Shown: positions 1 through 5,662 of the stretch, in pieces
Layout of the letters: the number at the start of each line of letters is the position of its first letter
Numbering within the stretch: position 1 is the first letter of the stretch
The notes under the pieces: model-generated
Seen by the model: the letters and a program-made list of their open reading frames with translations, nothing else
What the model was told of the DNA's origin: nothing
Database searches by the model: none
Source: Bacteroidota bacterium
GTDB taxonomy: Bacteria; Bacteroidota; Ignavibacteria; Kapaibacteriales; UBA2268
Assembly (NCBI GenBank): GCA_022708005.1
Contig: JAKIZN010000060.1
Location: 1 to 8,328 of the forward strand
Direction of reading: 5' to 3'
DNA: 8,328 bases
Translations under genes and position numbers: made by a program

Positions 1-483
1 CTCCACAAGGTTTTGTTTGTTGGGGTCGAGCCAATCTATATCGCCATCAACAAGGATTTTCCCATTCATACAGCCGTGATCTCTAATGCGTTTTGTGAGC
101 GCACGAGTGTCTATGCCAGTAATAGCCGGTATTTTATTCTCTATTAGCCATTCTGATAGGCTTTTGTCGGCGTTCCAATGGCTATATATATTGCTATATT
201 CTGATACAATTAGCCCAGAAATATGAATATTATCTGATTCCCAAAATTTTTTCAGACCATCTTCGCTGATGTCGCGTGGCACTCCGTAATTTCCTATAAG
301 AGGATATGTATAAACGAGTATCTGCCCACGGTGCGATGGATCTGTCAAGCCTTCGGGATAGCCATTCATCGCAGTGCTAAAAACGGTTTCTCCAGCAGAA
401 TTACCAAAATATCCGAAAGAGCGACCTAAATGCACACTTCCGTCCTCGAGCACTAATTTTGCATTATTTTTTTTATTTGTCAT
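1..483 (-). CDS. carA: Carbamoyl-phosphate synthase small subunit, N-terminal part (cut by window edge)
   Basis: This is the glutamine-hydrolysing subunit of cytosolic carbamoyl-phosphate synthase. It supplies ammonia to CarB for carbamoyl phosphate, which feeds pyrimidine and arginine synthesis. Translating from the ATG at 483 gives 161 residues, open to the window edge. The N-terminal small-chain domain is clear: AKLVLEDGSVHLGRSFG near residue 8, then GETVFSTAMNGYPEGLTDPS, then TYPLIGNYGVP, and further on GIDTRALTKRIRDHG, the conserved stretch before the linker. The class I glutamine amidotransferase domain with its catalytic Cys/His/Glu lies beyond the window, so completeness cannot be judged. 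There is no strong Shine-Dalgarno; AGG sits only 2 nt before the ATG. The start is chosen because it begins just ahead of the family's usual first strand and is the only suitable ATG. A TATAAT lies about 50 nt upstream. No carB or pyr gene is visible. Confidence 0.93.
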   Translation of the reverse strand, partial: MTNKKNNAKLVLEDGSVHLGRSFGYFGNSAGETVFSTAMNGYPEGLTDPSHRGQILVYTYPLIGNYGVPRDISEDGLKKFWESDNIHISGLIVSEYSNIYSHWNADKSLSEWLIENKIPAITGIDTRALTKRIRDHGCMNGKILVDGDIDWLDPNKQNLVE

Positions 484-530
484 ACCTATATTTAACTTAA
501 ATAGTAAATGGGTTCGGAGCAAAATATTAA

Positions 531-536
531 ATTATA
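531..536 (-). promoter_or_regulatory. Possible -10 element for carA
   Basis: A perfect TATAAT reads on the minus strand here, about 48 nt before the carA ATG, which would give a leader of roughly 40 nt. No good -35 hexamer is seen at 16-18 nt; the best is a 3/6 match, TTTGCT. In such AT-rich DNA the match could be chance. Confidence 0.3.
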
Positions 537-685
537 TCTCCACTATTAGCATAGCAAAAATACCAAATTATCGTTATATTAGCAAACGAAAAAGTAAGCA
601 GATTATACGTGGCGAAACGCTACGCTTGCCGTGAACTCGAATAATCCCAAATAATTCATTAGAAACTTTAACTGACTATGTCTTT

Positions 686-710
686 AGACAAGGGGGCTGC
701 CCCATTGTCT
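686..710. repeat. GC-rich hairpin specific to repeat copy C
   Basis: Arms AGACAAGGGGG and CCCCATTGTCT pair at 10 of 11 positions around a CTG loop. The other two copies lack this hairpin and have an unrelated sequence at the equivalent place. The sequence AGACAGCCCC recurs at 812-821. Confidence 0.6.
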
Positions 711-732
711 GATAGCGTTTGCCCACGCTTTA

Positions 733-765
733 AGATGTCCTACACCTCGAAGGTGTAGGACATCT
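733..765. repeat. 33-nt perfect stem-loop (copy C)
   Basis: The 15-nt arm AGATGTCCTACACCT pairs perfectly with AGGTGTAGGACATCT around a CGA loop. The same 33 bases plus flanks (38 identical bases) recur at 3743-3775, with a slightly changed version at 5621-5653. No T-run follows on either strand, so it is not a canonical terminator. Confidence 0.8.
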
Positions 766-862
766 GGAAAACACGGATGCTCTCTCCTATTACCTTATTA
801 GACAGCCCCATATGGAAAACAGCTAATAGGCATGAAAAAGCTCCTAATGAATTACTTGCCAT

Positions 863-892
863 AAAAAAAGGCTGCCCAAAGCGGACAGCCTT
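863..892 (-). terminator. Rho-independent terminator of dnaK
   Basis: On the minus strand AAGGCTGTCC pairs with GGGCAGCCTT (one U-G wobble) around a 5-nt loop, followed directly by a run of seven T. It begins 40 bases after the dnaK stop codon, the expected place for its transcript end. Confidence 0.9.
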
Positions 893-931
893 ATATTATA
901 CCTTCCTATTATATTTTTTACGACGTTGTTA

Positions 932-2854
932 TTATTTATCGTCATCGACCACTGTAAAGTCTGCTTCCTCTACTCCGTCGTCTTTTTTAGTTTCGCCTTG
1001 CTGACTTTGAGTCTGCTGGTCTGCTGCTTGCTCTTGCCCAGCGGCGCTGCTAGCACCGCCTTGGTACATAGCTGTAGAAGCAGCGCTCCAAACTGCATTA
1101 AGCTCATCCATAGCAGTACGAATATCATTTGGATTATTTTTTATAGCATTCGATAGCTTTTCTTTTGCAGCTTCGATTTTCCCTTTATGCTCTTCTGGAA
1201 TTTTATCACCAAGTTCTTTGAGTTGCTTTTCAGTCGAATATAGCAAAGCATCGGCTTGGTTGCGTAAATCAATTTCCTCTTTGCGTTTTTTATCGGCTTC
1301 CACATTTTTCTGAGCGTCATTTTTCATTTTTTCAATCTCTTCTTTGGATATTCCAGAAGAAGCTTCAATCCTAATATTCTGCTCTTTTCCCGTAGCTTTA
1401 TCTTTTGCGGAAACGCCTAAAATACCATTAGCGTCAATATCAAAAGTAACTTCTACTTGTGGAATGCCGCGCGGTGCAGGTGGAATGCCGTCCAAATGGA
1501 ATCGTCCAAGCGAGCGATTGTCTGCTGCCATTGGGCGTTCCCCTTGCAAAACGTGAATTTCGACGGAAGTTTGATTATCAGTTGCAGTCGAGAAAATCTC
1601 CGTTTTTCGTGTCGGAATAGTCGTATTGGCTGGTATCATAATAGTAGTAACACAGCCCAAAGTTTCGATACCAAGAGTAAGCGGAGTAACGTCGAGCAAT
1701 AAAATATCGCTAACATCGCCAGATAGCACACCGCCTTGGATGGCTGCACCTACTGCCACTACTTCGTCTGGATTAACGCCCTTCGATGGCTCTTTGCCGA
1801 AAAAGTTTTTGACTAACTCTTGAATTTTAGGTATACGAGTAGAGCCGCCAACCAGCACAACTTCATCAATCTGCGCTGGGGTGAGCTTTGCATCTTTCAG
1901 TGCTTTCTCTACAGGCTGCAGCGAACGGTCGAATAAGTCGACGCATAGGCTTTCAAATTTAGCGCGAGTGATATTAACATTCAAGTGTTTAGGTCCATCT
2001 TGAGTAGCGGTAACAAATGGCAGATTAACATCAGTTTGTAGCATTTGCGAAAGCTCAATTTTTGCTTTTTCTGCCGCTTCTCTCAAGCGTTGCAAAGCCA
2101 TTGGGTCTTTCCGCAAGTCTATGCCTTCAGTTTTATTAAATTCGTCAGCCAGAAAATCTATTAATCTTTGGTCGAAGTTATCGCCACCAAGGTGGGTATC
2201 GCCATTAGTTGATTTTACTTCAAATACTCCATCGCCTATTTCCAAAATTGAAATATCGAACGTTCCGCCGCCTAAGTCATAAACAGCGACAGTCATATTT
2301 TTGCCCTTTTTATCAAGCCCGTAAGCAAGCGCAGCTGCAGTTGGCTCATTGATAATACGTCGCACCTTCAAGCCTGCAATTTCGCCTGCATCTTTGGTAG
2401 CTTGCCGCTGAGCATCATTAAAATAAGCTGGAACTGTAATAACAGCCTCATCAACCTTTTGCCCAAGATAATCTTCGGCAGTTTGCTTCATTTTTTGCAA
2501 TACCATTGCCGATATTTCCGGTGCGGAATATTTTCTGCCATCTATATCTACTCGCACGGTTTGCCCGTCGTCGGAGGGCATAATTTTGAACGGAACCATA
2601 GCAGCTTCTTCGGTTACCTCGTTCATACGGCGCCCCATAAACCGCTTAATTGAATAAATTGTATTGTGCGGATTAGTAACCGCTTGTCTTTTTGCAGCTT
2701 GCCCAACCAATCTATCGCCATTTTTAGCAAAAGCTATCATCGAGGGCGTAGTCCTATTGCCCTCTGAATTTGCAATTACAACTGGATTAGAGCCTTCCAT
2801 AACCGAAACGCAAGAGTTGGTTGTGCCTAAGTCAATTCCAATAATTTTTCCCAT
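932..2854 (-). CDS. dnaK: Molecular chaperone DnaK (Hsp70)
   Basis: This is a cytosolic ATP-dependent chaperone that binds exposed hydrophobic segments and cycles with DnaJ and GrpE. Its 640 residues are the family's usual length. The nucleotide-binding domain (about 1-382) shows GIDLGTTNS at 6-14, [19 protein letters not shown] at 139-157, the phosphate loop DLGGGTFD at 193-200 with Thr198, and [10 protein letters not shown] at 333-342. The hydrophobic linker [10 protein letters not shown] (383-392) joins it to the substrate-binding domain (393-505) and the helical lid. A Gln/Ala/Ser-rich tail ends in the acidic [12 protein letters not shown]. Residues 400-404 read GCVTT where most DnaK have GGVMT; the remaining core looks intact. 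GGAG lies 7 nt before the ATG, which fixes the start. The gene is monocistronic: a terminator follows, repeat-bearing spacers lie on both sides, and no grpE, dnaJ or hrcA is in the window. No CIRCE element is seen upstream. Confidence 0.98.
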   Translation of the reverse strand: MGKIIGIDLGTTNSCVSVMEGSNPVVIANSEGNRTTPSMIAFAKNGDRLVGQAAKRQAVTNPHNTIYSIKRFMGRRMNEVTEEAAMVPFKIMPSDDGQTVRVDIDGRKYSAPEISAMVLQKMKQTAEDYLGQKVDEAVITVPAYFNDAQRQATKDAGEIAGLKVRRIINEPTAAALAYGLDKKGKNMTVAVYDLGGGTFDISILEIGDGVFEVKSTNGDTHLGGDNFDQRLIDFLADEFNKTEGIDLRKDPMALQRLREAAEKAKIELSQMLQTDVNLPFVTATQDGPKHLNVNITRAKFESLCVDLFDRSLQPVEKALKDAKLTPAQIDEVVLVGGSTRIPKIQELVKNFFGKEPSKGVNPDEVVAVGAAIQGGVLSGDVSDILLLDVTPLTLGIETLGCVTTIMIPANTTIPTRKTEIFSTATDNQTSVEIHVLQGERPMAADNRSLGRFHLDGIPPAPRGIPQVEVTFDIDANGILGVSAKDKATGKEQNIRIEASSGISKEEIEKMKNDAQKNVEADKKRKEEIDLRNQADALLYSTEKQLKELGDKIPEEHKGKIEAAKEKLSNAIKNNPNDIRTAMDELNAVWSAASTAMYQGGASSAAGQEQAADQQTQSQQGETKKDDGVEEADFTVVDDDK

Positions 2855-2891
2855 TTTTTTACTCCATTTTTAATAATAAATACTGTAATTT

Positions 2892-2935
2892 TGTCATATT
2901 TGTCATTTTGTCAATCTTTTTATGTCATTTTGTCG
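2892..2935 (-). promoter_or_regulatory. TGTCA direct-repeat cluster upstream of dnaK
   Basis: Five copies of TGTCA/TGTCG (minus strand TGACA) start at 2892, 2901, 2909, 2923 and 2931. The 12-mer TGTCATTTTGTC occurs exactly twice (2901-2912 and 2923-2934), offset by 22 bp, about two helical turns. On the minus strand, TTGACA at 2909-2914 could be a -35 hexamer, but no convincing -10 lies 16-18 nt on. The cluster sits 38-81 bases before the dnaK ATG, where the promoter must be, so regulator binding is plausible but unproven. Confidence 0.4.
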
Positions 2936-3041
2936 TTAAATTTAGCTTTAACATTACAAAAACGATATGGACATAAACCGTGCCAAAGTGGTTATTAGGG
3001 CGATAAAATGTAAAAATTTTAATGTACGAAAGGAAATTGCT

Positions 3042-3073
3042 AAAATAAAAAAACCGGTGCTTTGGCACCGGTT
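3042..3073 (-). terminator. Strong rho-independent terminator, isolated from any ORF
   Basis: On the minus strand AACCGGTGC pairs perfectly with GCACCGGTT around CAAA, followed by seven T, then A and four T. The plus strand has no T-run after the stem, so direction is clear. The nearest upstream minus-strand ORF, the cytochrome, stops 750 bases away. The terminator therefore ends either a very long 3' untranslated region or a separate short transcript. Confidence 0.9.
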
Positions 3074-3155
3074 CGCTCTAACTTAGGGGTGAAACGAAAC
3101 ATTTATCTCAACAATTTTTAATAAATTGTAACGAATCCATTTTTGTTTTTTCTTA
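3045..3155 (-). ncRNA. Candidate small RNA between the cytochrome gene and dnaK
   Basis: A promoter-like element at 3161-3192 predicts a start near 3155, and the terminator at 3042-3073 gives an RNA of about 110 nt. The predicted RNA holds a 7-bp hairpin at 3111-3129 (ACAATTT/AAATTGT, 5-nt loop) and the terminator hairpin. The longest ATG-started frame on this strand is about 10 codons, so a protein product is unlikely. Between the start and the hairpin it carries TTCGTTACAATTT (3123-3135). Minus-strand transcripts of the repeats at 3723-3734 and 5601-5613 would hold its exact complement over 12-13 nt. It does not resemble tmRNA, SRP RNA, RNase P RNA or 6S RNA as far as I can tell. Transcription is inferred only. 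Confidence 0.35.
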
Positions 3156-3160
3156 CGATA

Positions 3161-3192
3161 CAAACTTAAGGAAAAGTTTTGTTGCTTGCAAG
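3161..3192 (-). promoter_or_regulatory. Possible promoter of the candidate small RNA
   Basis: On the minus strand TAAGTTTG (3161-3168) fits the Bacteroidota -7 consensus TAnnTTTG, and CTTG lies 20 nt upstream where TTTG is expected at -33. The same bases also read as a weak sigma-70 pair, TTGCAA-N17-TAAGTT. Confidence 0.35.
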
Positions 3193-3477
3193 TGCCTTAT
3201 AATCAATAATCTATGTATATCTATTATATATATGTAAAGTTAGCTAATCTATTGGTAGCCGATTATAGATAATATTCGATAGTTTGCCGATAGAAAAATA
3301 TCATGCTACAAGCTATATTTTTTTGCCATAAATAATTTATTAGGAACTCTAACTGATTGCGTATCCGTAAGAAAATGTTAGGCTTTGAGATGAGGACTGT
3401 CTTATATGGTTTCTGATGCATTATTTGGGTTTAATCCCGAAGGGATTTGATGTTTGTAGAAAATAAGATTGCATAAT

Positions 3478-3680
3478 CTAATGCGACTCCTACGGAGTCG
3501 TATAATTTTAACCTAATGCGACTCCTACGGAGTCGTATAATTTTAACCTAATGCGACTCCTACGGAGTCGTATAATTTTAACCTAATGCGACTCCTACGG
3601 AGTCGTATAACTTTAACCTAATGCGACTCCTACGGAGTCGTATAACTTTAACCTAATGCGACTCCTACGGAGTCGTATAA
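3478..3680. repeat. Tandem array of six 35-bp hairpin units
   Basis: Units start at 3481, 3516, 3551, 3586, 3621 and 3656, an exact 35-bp period. Each holds CGACTCCTACGGAGTCG, a 7-bp stem with a TAC loop, joined by the linker TATAAYTTTAACCTAATG. Units 1-3 have TATAATTTTAAC and units 4-5 have TATAACTTTAAC, so neighbours have been copied from one another. The last unit breaks off after TATAA. There are no variable spacers, so this is not a CRISPR array. Confidence 0.95.
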
Positions 3681-3742
3681 ACCGCCGATTATTCATTACT
3701 ACAAACATTTGAACCCTTTGGGTTCGTTACAATTAGCCTTTA

Positions 3743-3775
3743 AGATGTCCTACACCTCGAAGGTGTAGGACATCT
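3743..3775. repeat. 33-nt perfect stem-loop (copy B)
   Basis: It is identical over 33 bases to the stem-loop at 733-765, with 15-bp perfect arms around CGA. It lies 50 bases downstream of the cytochrome stop codon, so it would be in that transcript's 3' end. No T-run follows, so it is not a canonical terminator, though it could act as a stabilising 3' hairpin. Confidence 0.8.
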
Positions 3776-3824
3776 GGGGAATAGCGAATAGGCAATGGAA
3801 AGACTTCTAATGCATTATTGGGGT

Positions 3825-5222
3825 TTAATTAGTTATCAGCTTATTCTTCGCTCTGCCACCTTTCTTCATTGGATCGCCCTGATAGCCCAGAGCTTCCCAA
3901 TTTAGTCGTGTGCCTTTGGTATGGCAATCATTGCACTTTAGCGATAGATTTTTAGGAGCTACTGCATGATTTTGAGTCCAAAGCATCGATGTTTCTATAA
4001 ACCCAACTTCACCTGAAAAGTCTAATCCAACCGTTTGCATACCGATTTCAGATGCTTTTTTCCAATCGTATATTTTCCAATAGCCATTTTCGCCAAATAA
4101 TTTTGGCACGATAAGGTAATTATTTTTTGAGTCGTACGGCTGTTTGCCCATCATTTTTTTGAATGGCGTAATCTTGGAATGCCTATCGCTAATGCTGCCG
4201 TTTATTTTATTCAGCTCAACTACTTTGCTCGTATCTACTTTGTCGCCGATGTTGTAATATTGCGCAGAGCCGTTATACCAACGATATTCGGGCACAACAT
4301 TTGTCTCCCACTTGAAATCGCCCTTCATTTTAGAATAAGTATAAGTGCCGTTTGCATCTTTTTCATCTTCTTTTTGCCCTGCGGTAGACCAATCCCAATA
4401 CGTCTTTGTGGACATATTTCTGCCTATCAAAGGCACATGGCAGGTCTCGCAAGCGATGGATTCTGTATGCTTATTAAGCACGCTGTTTTTGTGCAACTTT
4501 GCGGTGCTGTGGCAATCTTCGCAAGAAATATGGTTAGTATTTTGCGCCATTGAGCCATGCGAAGCGCCAGTAATTTTGTGATGTTCAGTTTTATGGCAGT
4601 CGGTGCATTGAAATCCAAGCCCGCCCATGTGGACATCGACGTTTTTGTCCCTTTTTAATAGCGATGGGTCTAAGTCGCCGTGCTTTACAGCTTCTCCGCC
4701 GCCGCCATTAAAGTGGCATTTTCCGCAATTTTGGGTAGTGGATTTGCCAACGCTCTTTGCAACTGCCAGCAAGTCTACCTTTGGGTCGGGCATGCCTGCG
4801 GCGGTTGGAGTTTTGGTGTAAGTGCCTGTTTGGTCGTGGCAAACAAGGCAATCGACGTTTTCTTTGTTATTAAAGTCAAATGAATTATCCTTCCAGCCGT
4901 AGCCCGGGTGACAGCTTGTGCATCGTGGCTCATTGCTTGGCACAGCAATACAGAAATTATTGATGATATTCTTTTTGCCGAGCTTCATCTTGCCCTTTCC
5001 TTCCACCTCGAACTCGTCTCCTTCCCACTTCCAGTGGCGAGTTTTCATAAAATCTTCTGCTTGCTCCTCGTGGCATTCAATACAAGCCTTAGTAACGTCC
5101 TGTGGAGTAGCAAAAGCATCGCTGAAGTAATCCGAATGGTCGTGCTTTTCGCTATCTTTCAATGTTAATGACACTAAAAATAAAAAAGCGAAAAAAGCAA
5201 CAATGCGTAAAACCAACTTCAT
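3825..5222 (-). CDS. Octaheme c-type cytochrome, tetrathionate reductase (OTR) family
   Basis: This is a periplasmic multiheme cytochrome. The family's Shewanella member reduces tetrathionate, nitrite and hydroxylamine in vitro; the physiological substrate is uncertain. From the ATG at 5222 the product is 465 residues. It has a signal sequence (MKLVLR, then a hydrophobic run to about residue 22) and exactly eight CxxCH motifs near 47, 101, 125, 166, 206, 234, 258 and 430. Family-like stretches are FMKTRHWKWEG, NNFCIAVPSNEPRCTSCHPGYG, ENVDCLVCHDQTGTY and CGKCHFNGGGGEAVKHGD. There is one cysteine outside the heme motifs, at about residue 91. Family enzymes have a lysine-ligated active-site heme; I cannot say which lysine serves here. 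AGGAG lies 6 nt before this ATG. An upstream TTG at 5273 would fall at the predicted transcription start and lacks a ribosome site. The gene stands alone, with its own promoter and no adjacent quinol-oxidising partner. The stop codon lies in a repeat. Confidence 0.92.
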   Translation of the reverse strand: MKLVLRIVAFFAFLFLVSLTLKDSEKHDHSDYFSDAFATPQDVTKACIECHEEQAEDFMKTRHWKWEGDEFEVEGKGKMKLGKKNIINNFCIAVPSNEPRCTSCHPGYGWKDNSFDFNNKENVDCLVCHDQTGTYTKTPTAAGMPDPKVDLLAVAKSVGKSTTQNCGKCHFNGGGGEAVKHGDLDPSLLKRDKNVDVHMGGLGFQCTDCHKTEHHKITGASHGSMAQNTNHISCEDCHSTAKLHKNSVLNKHTESIACETCHVPLIGRNMSTKTYWDWSTAGQKEDEKDANGTYTYSKMKGDFKWETNVVPEYRWYNGSAQYYNIGDKVDTSKVVELNKINGSISDRHSKITPFKKMMGKQPYDSKNNYLIVPKLFGENGYWKIYDWKKASEIGMQTVGLDFSGEVGFIETSMLWTQNHAVAPKNLSLKCNDCHTKGTRLNWEALGYQGDPMKKGGRAKNKLITN

Positions 5223-5278
5223 AAAAATCTCCTTGCTTAAATACGTTAAGTAGTGAAAAAGTGATATACTCAAGTGCT

Positions 5279-5307
5279 AATATAATTGATTTTTTTTAGA
5301 AATACAA
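5279..5307 (-). promoter_or_regulatory. Sigma-70-type promoter for the octaheme cytochrome gene
   Basis: On the minus strand TTGTAT (5302-5307) and TATATT (5279-5284) are separated by exactly 17 nt. They match the consensus at 4/6 and 5/6 positions. Predicted transcription begins near 5272, giving a leader of about 50 nt before the ATG at 5222. That agrees with the internal start chosen for the gene. Confidence 0.5.
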
Positions 5308-5498
5308 TAATGATATTTATAATTACCGATATTTAATGGTTTAACTCAAATAATGCATTAGGAACTCTAACTGATTGCGTATCCGTAAGAAAATGTTAGG
5401 CTTTGAGATGAGGGCTGTCTTATATGGCTTCTGATGCATTATTTGGATTTAATCCCGAAGGGATTTGATGTTTGTAGAAAATAAGATTGCATAACCCA

Positions 5499-5558
5499 AT
5501 GCGACTCCTACGGAGTCGTATAATGTTAAACCAATTCGACCCCTACGGAGTCGTATAA
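5499..5558. repeat. Two 35-bp hairpin units in copy A
   Basis: Units start at 5499 and 5534. The first is identical to the copy B units through the hairpin. The second has diverged (ATTCGACCCC for ATGCGACTCC), which breaks one stem pair on the plus strand but leaves a U-G wobble on the minus strand. Confidence 0.9.
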
Positions 5559-5620
5559 ATTGTCGATTATTCTTTACTACAAACATTTGAACCCTTCGGG
5601 TTCGTTACAATTTTGCTTTA

Positions 5621-5653
5621 AGATATCCCACACCTCGAAGGTGTAGGACATCT
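5621..5653. repeat. 33-nt stem-loop, variant (copy A)
   Basis: The right arm is unchanged from the other two copies, but the left arm reads AGATATCCCACACCT, with two substitutions. Both give G-U wobbles in a minus-strand RNA and mismatches in a plus-strand RNA. Confidence 0.75.
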
Positions 5654-5662
5654 ATTTTTACA

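Larger units (their letters stand above)
641..860. repeat. Composite palindromic intergenic repeat, copy C (short form, no 35-bp array)
   Basis: The left end (from 650) matches the left ends of the copies at 3331 and 5349 in 23 of the first 26 bases. The right end (about 823-860) resembles the right end of the copy at 3786-3829, sharing AGCKAATAGGCA and then CTAATG-ATTA. The two ends are inverted relative to each other: AATTCATTAG at the left, CTAATGAATT at the right. Inside are a hairpin at 686-710, a small one at 714-729 (AGCGT/ACGCT) and the family's 33-nt stem-loop at 733-765. There is no 35-bp tandem unit. It lies between the dnaK terminator and the carA promoter region and has no credible ORF, so it looks like a non-coding repeat or MITE-like element. 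Confidence 0.65.
2936..3330. other. AT-rich spacer without a supported protein gene
   Basis: I find no credible protein gene here. A 39-codon plus-strand ORF at 2967-3086 has no ribosome binding site and runs across the terminator stem. The stretch from about 3193 to 3330 is low-complexity AT-rich sequence with TATA-like runs and nothing I can name. The supported items inside are the terminator at 3042-3073 and the possible small RNA ahead of it, listed separately. Confidence 0.6.
3331..3829. repeat. Composite palindromic intergenic repeat, copy B (long form)
   Basis: From left to right: a left end shared with copies A and C; a 25-bp end-like sequence at 3411-3435; a hairpin (AATCCC/GGGATT) leading into ATGTTTGTAG; six 35-bp hairpin units; CTACAAACAT leading into a second hairpin (GAACCC/GGGTTC); the 33-nt stem-loop; and a right end at 3805-3829 that repeats the 3411-3435 sequence at 23 of 25 positions. 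The flanks of the array mirror each other, so the element is a large imperfect palindrome. Its first 150 bases match copy A (5349-5498) at 143 positions without gaps. It has no ORF of note. The right end overlaps the last codon and stop of the cytochrome gene. Confidence 0.8.
5341..5653. repeat. Composite palindromic intergenic repeat, copy A (two-unit form, right end missing)
   Basis: It is the same element as 3331-3829 in the same orientation. The part common to both is 305 bp here (5349-5653) and 445 bp there; the 140-bp difference is exactly four 35-bp units. Inverted end sequences are at 5343-5366 and 5429-5453. The flanking hairpins AATCCC/GGGATT and GAACCC/GGGTTC are present, as is the 33-nt stem-loop. 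Similarity stops right after the stem-loop, and a different inverted-repeat element begins within 10 bases, so the right terminus seen in the other copies is lost or replaced. It lies just upstream of the cytochrome promoter. Confidence 0.8.

Noticed and set aside
607..634. Imperfect hairpin CGTGGCGAAACGCT / ACGCTTGCCGTG upstream of carA
   Set aside because: Only about eight pairs with several G-U form, and inner mismatches disrupt the stem. It has no T-run and no second copy in the window.
932..2854. Possible loss of the DnaK substrate arch at GCVTT (400-404)
   Set aside because: By alignment to the E. coli protein from memory, the arch residues correspond to Leu399 and the Ala in FSTATD, both normal in the family. 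The variation lies just after them.
2967..3086. 39-codon plus-strand ORF starting MDINRAKVVIRAIK
   Set aside because: It has no ribosome binding site or recognisable similarity, and it runs through the strong minus-strand terminator stem. It is best explained as chance.
3478..3680. Regular 35-bp repeats resembling a CRISPR array
   Set aside because: The whole period is repeated, linker included, so there are no unique spacers. No cas gene is present and the unit is itself a hairpin with a TAC loop.
3478..3680. Array of promoters, since every unit contains TATAA(T)
   Set aside because: The 17 bases before each TATAAT are exactly the hairpin, and the hexamer before that (CTAATG) bears no likeness to a -35 element.
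5223..5273. Longer cytochrome ORF starting at TTG 5273, and longer hisS ORF starting at 7088
   Set aside because: Each longer form lacks a Shine-Dalgarno, whereas the internal ATGs (5222 and 7034) have AGGAG and AGGA at good spacing. The hisS extension would also overlap the methyltransferase gene, and the cytochrome TTG lies at its predicted transcription start.
5499..5653. Evidence that the repeat functions as a minus-strand RNA
   Set aside because: Three substitutions in copy A keep pairing only on the minus strand, but each had an even chance of doing so. The outer pair of every 35-bp unit (G with T) pairs only on the plus strand. The evidence conflicts, so no strand is assigned.
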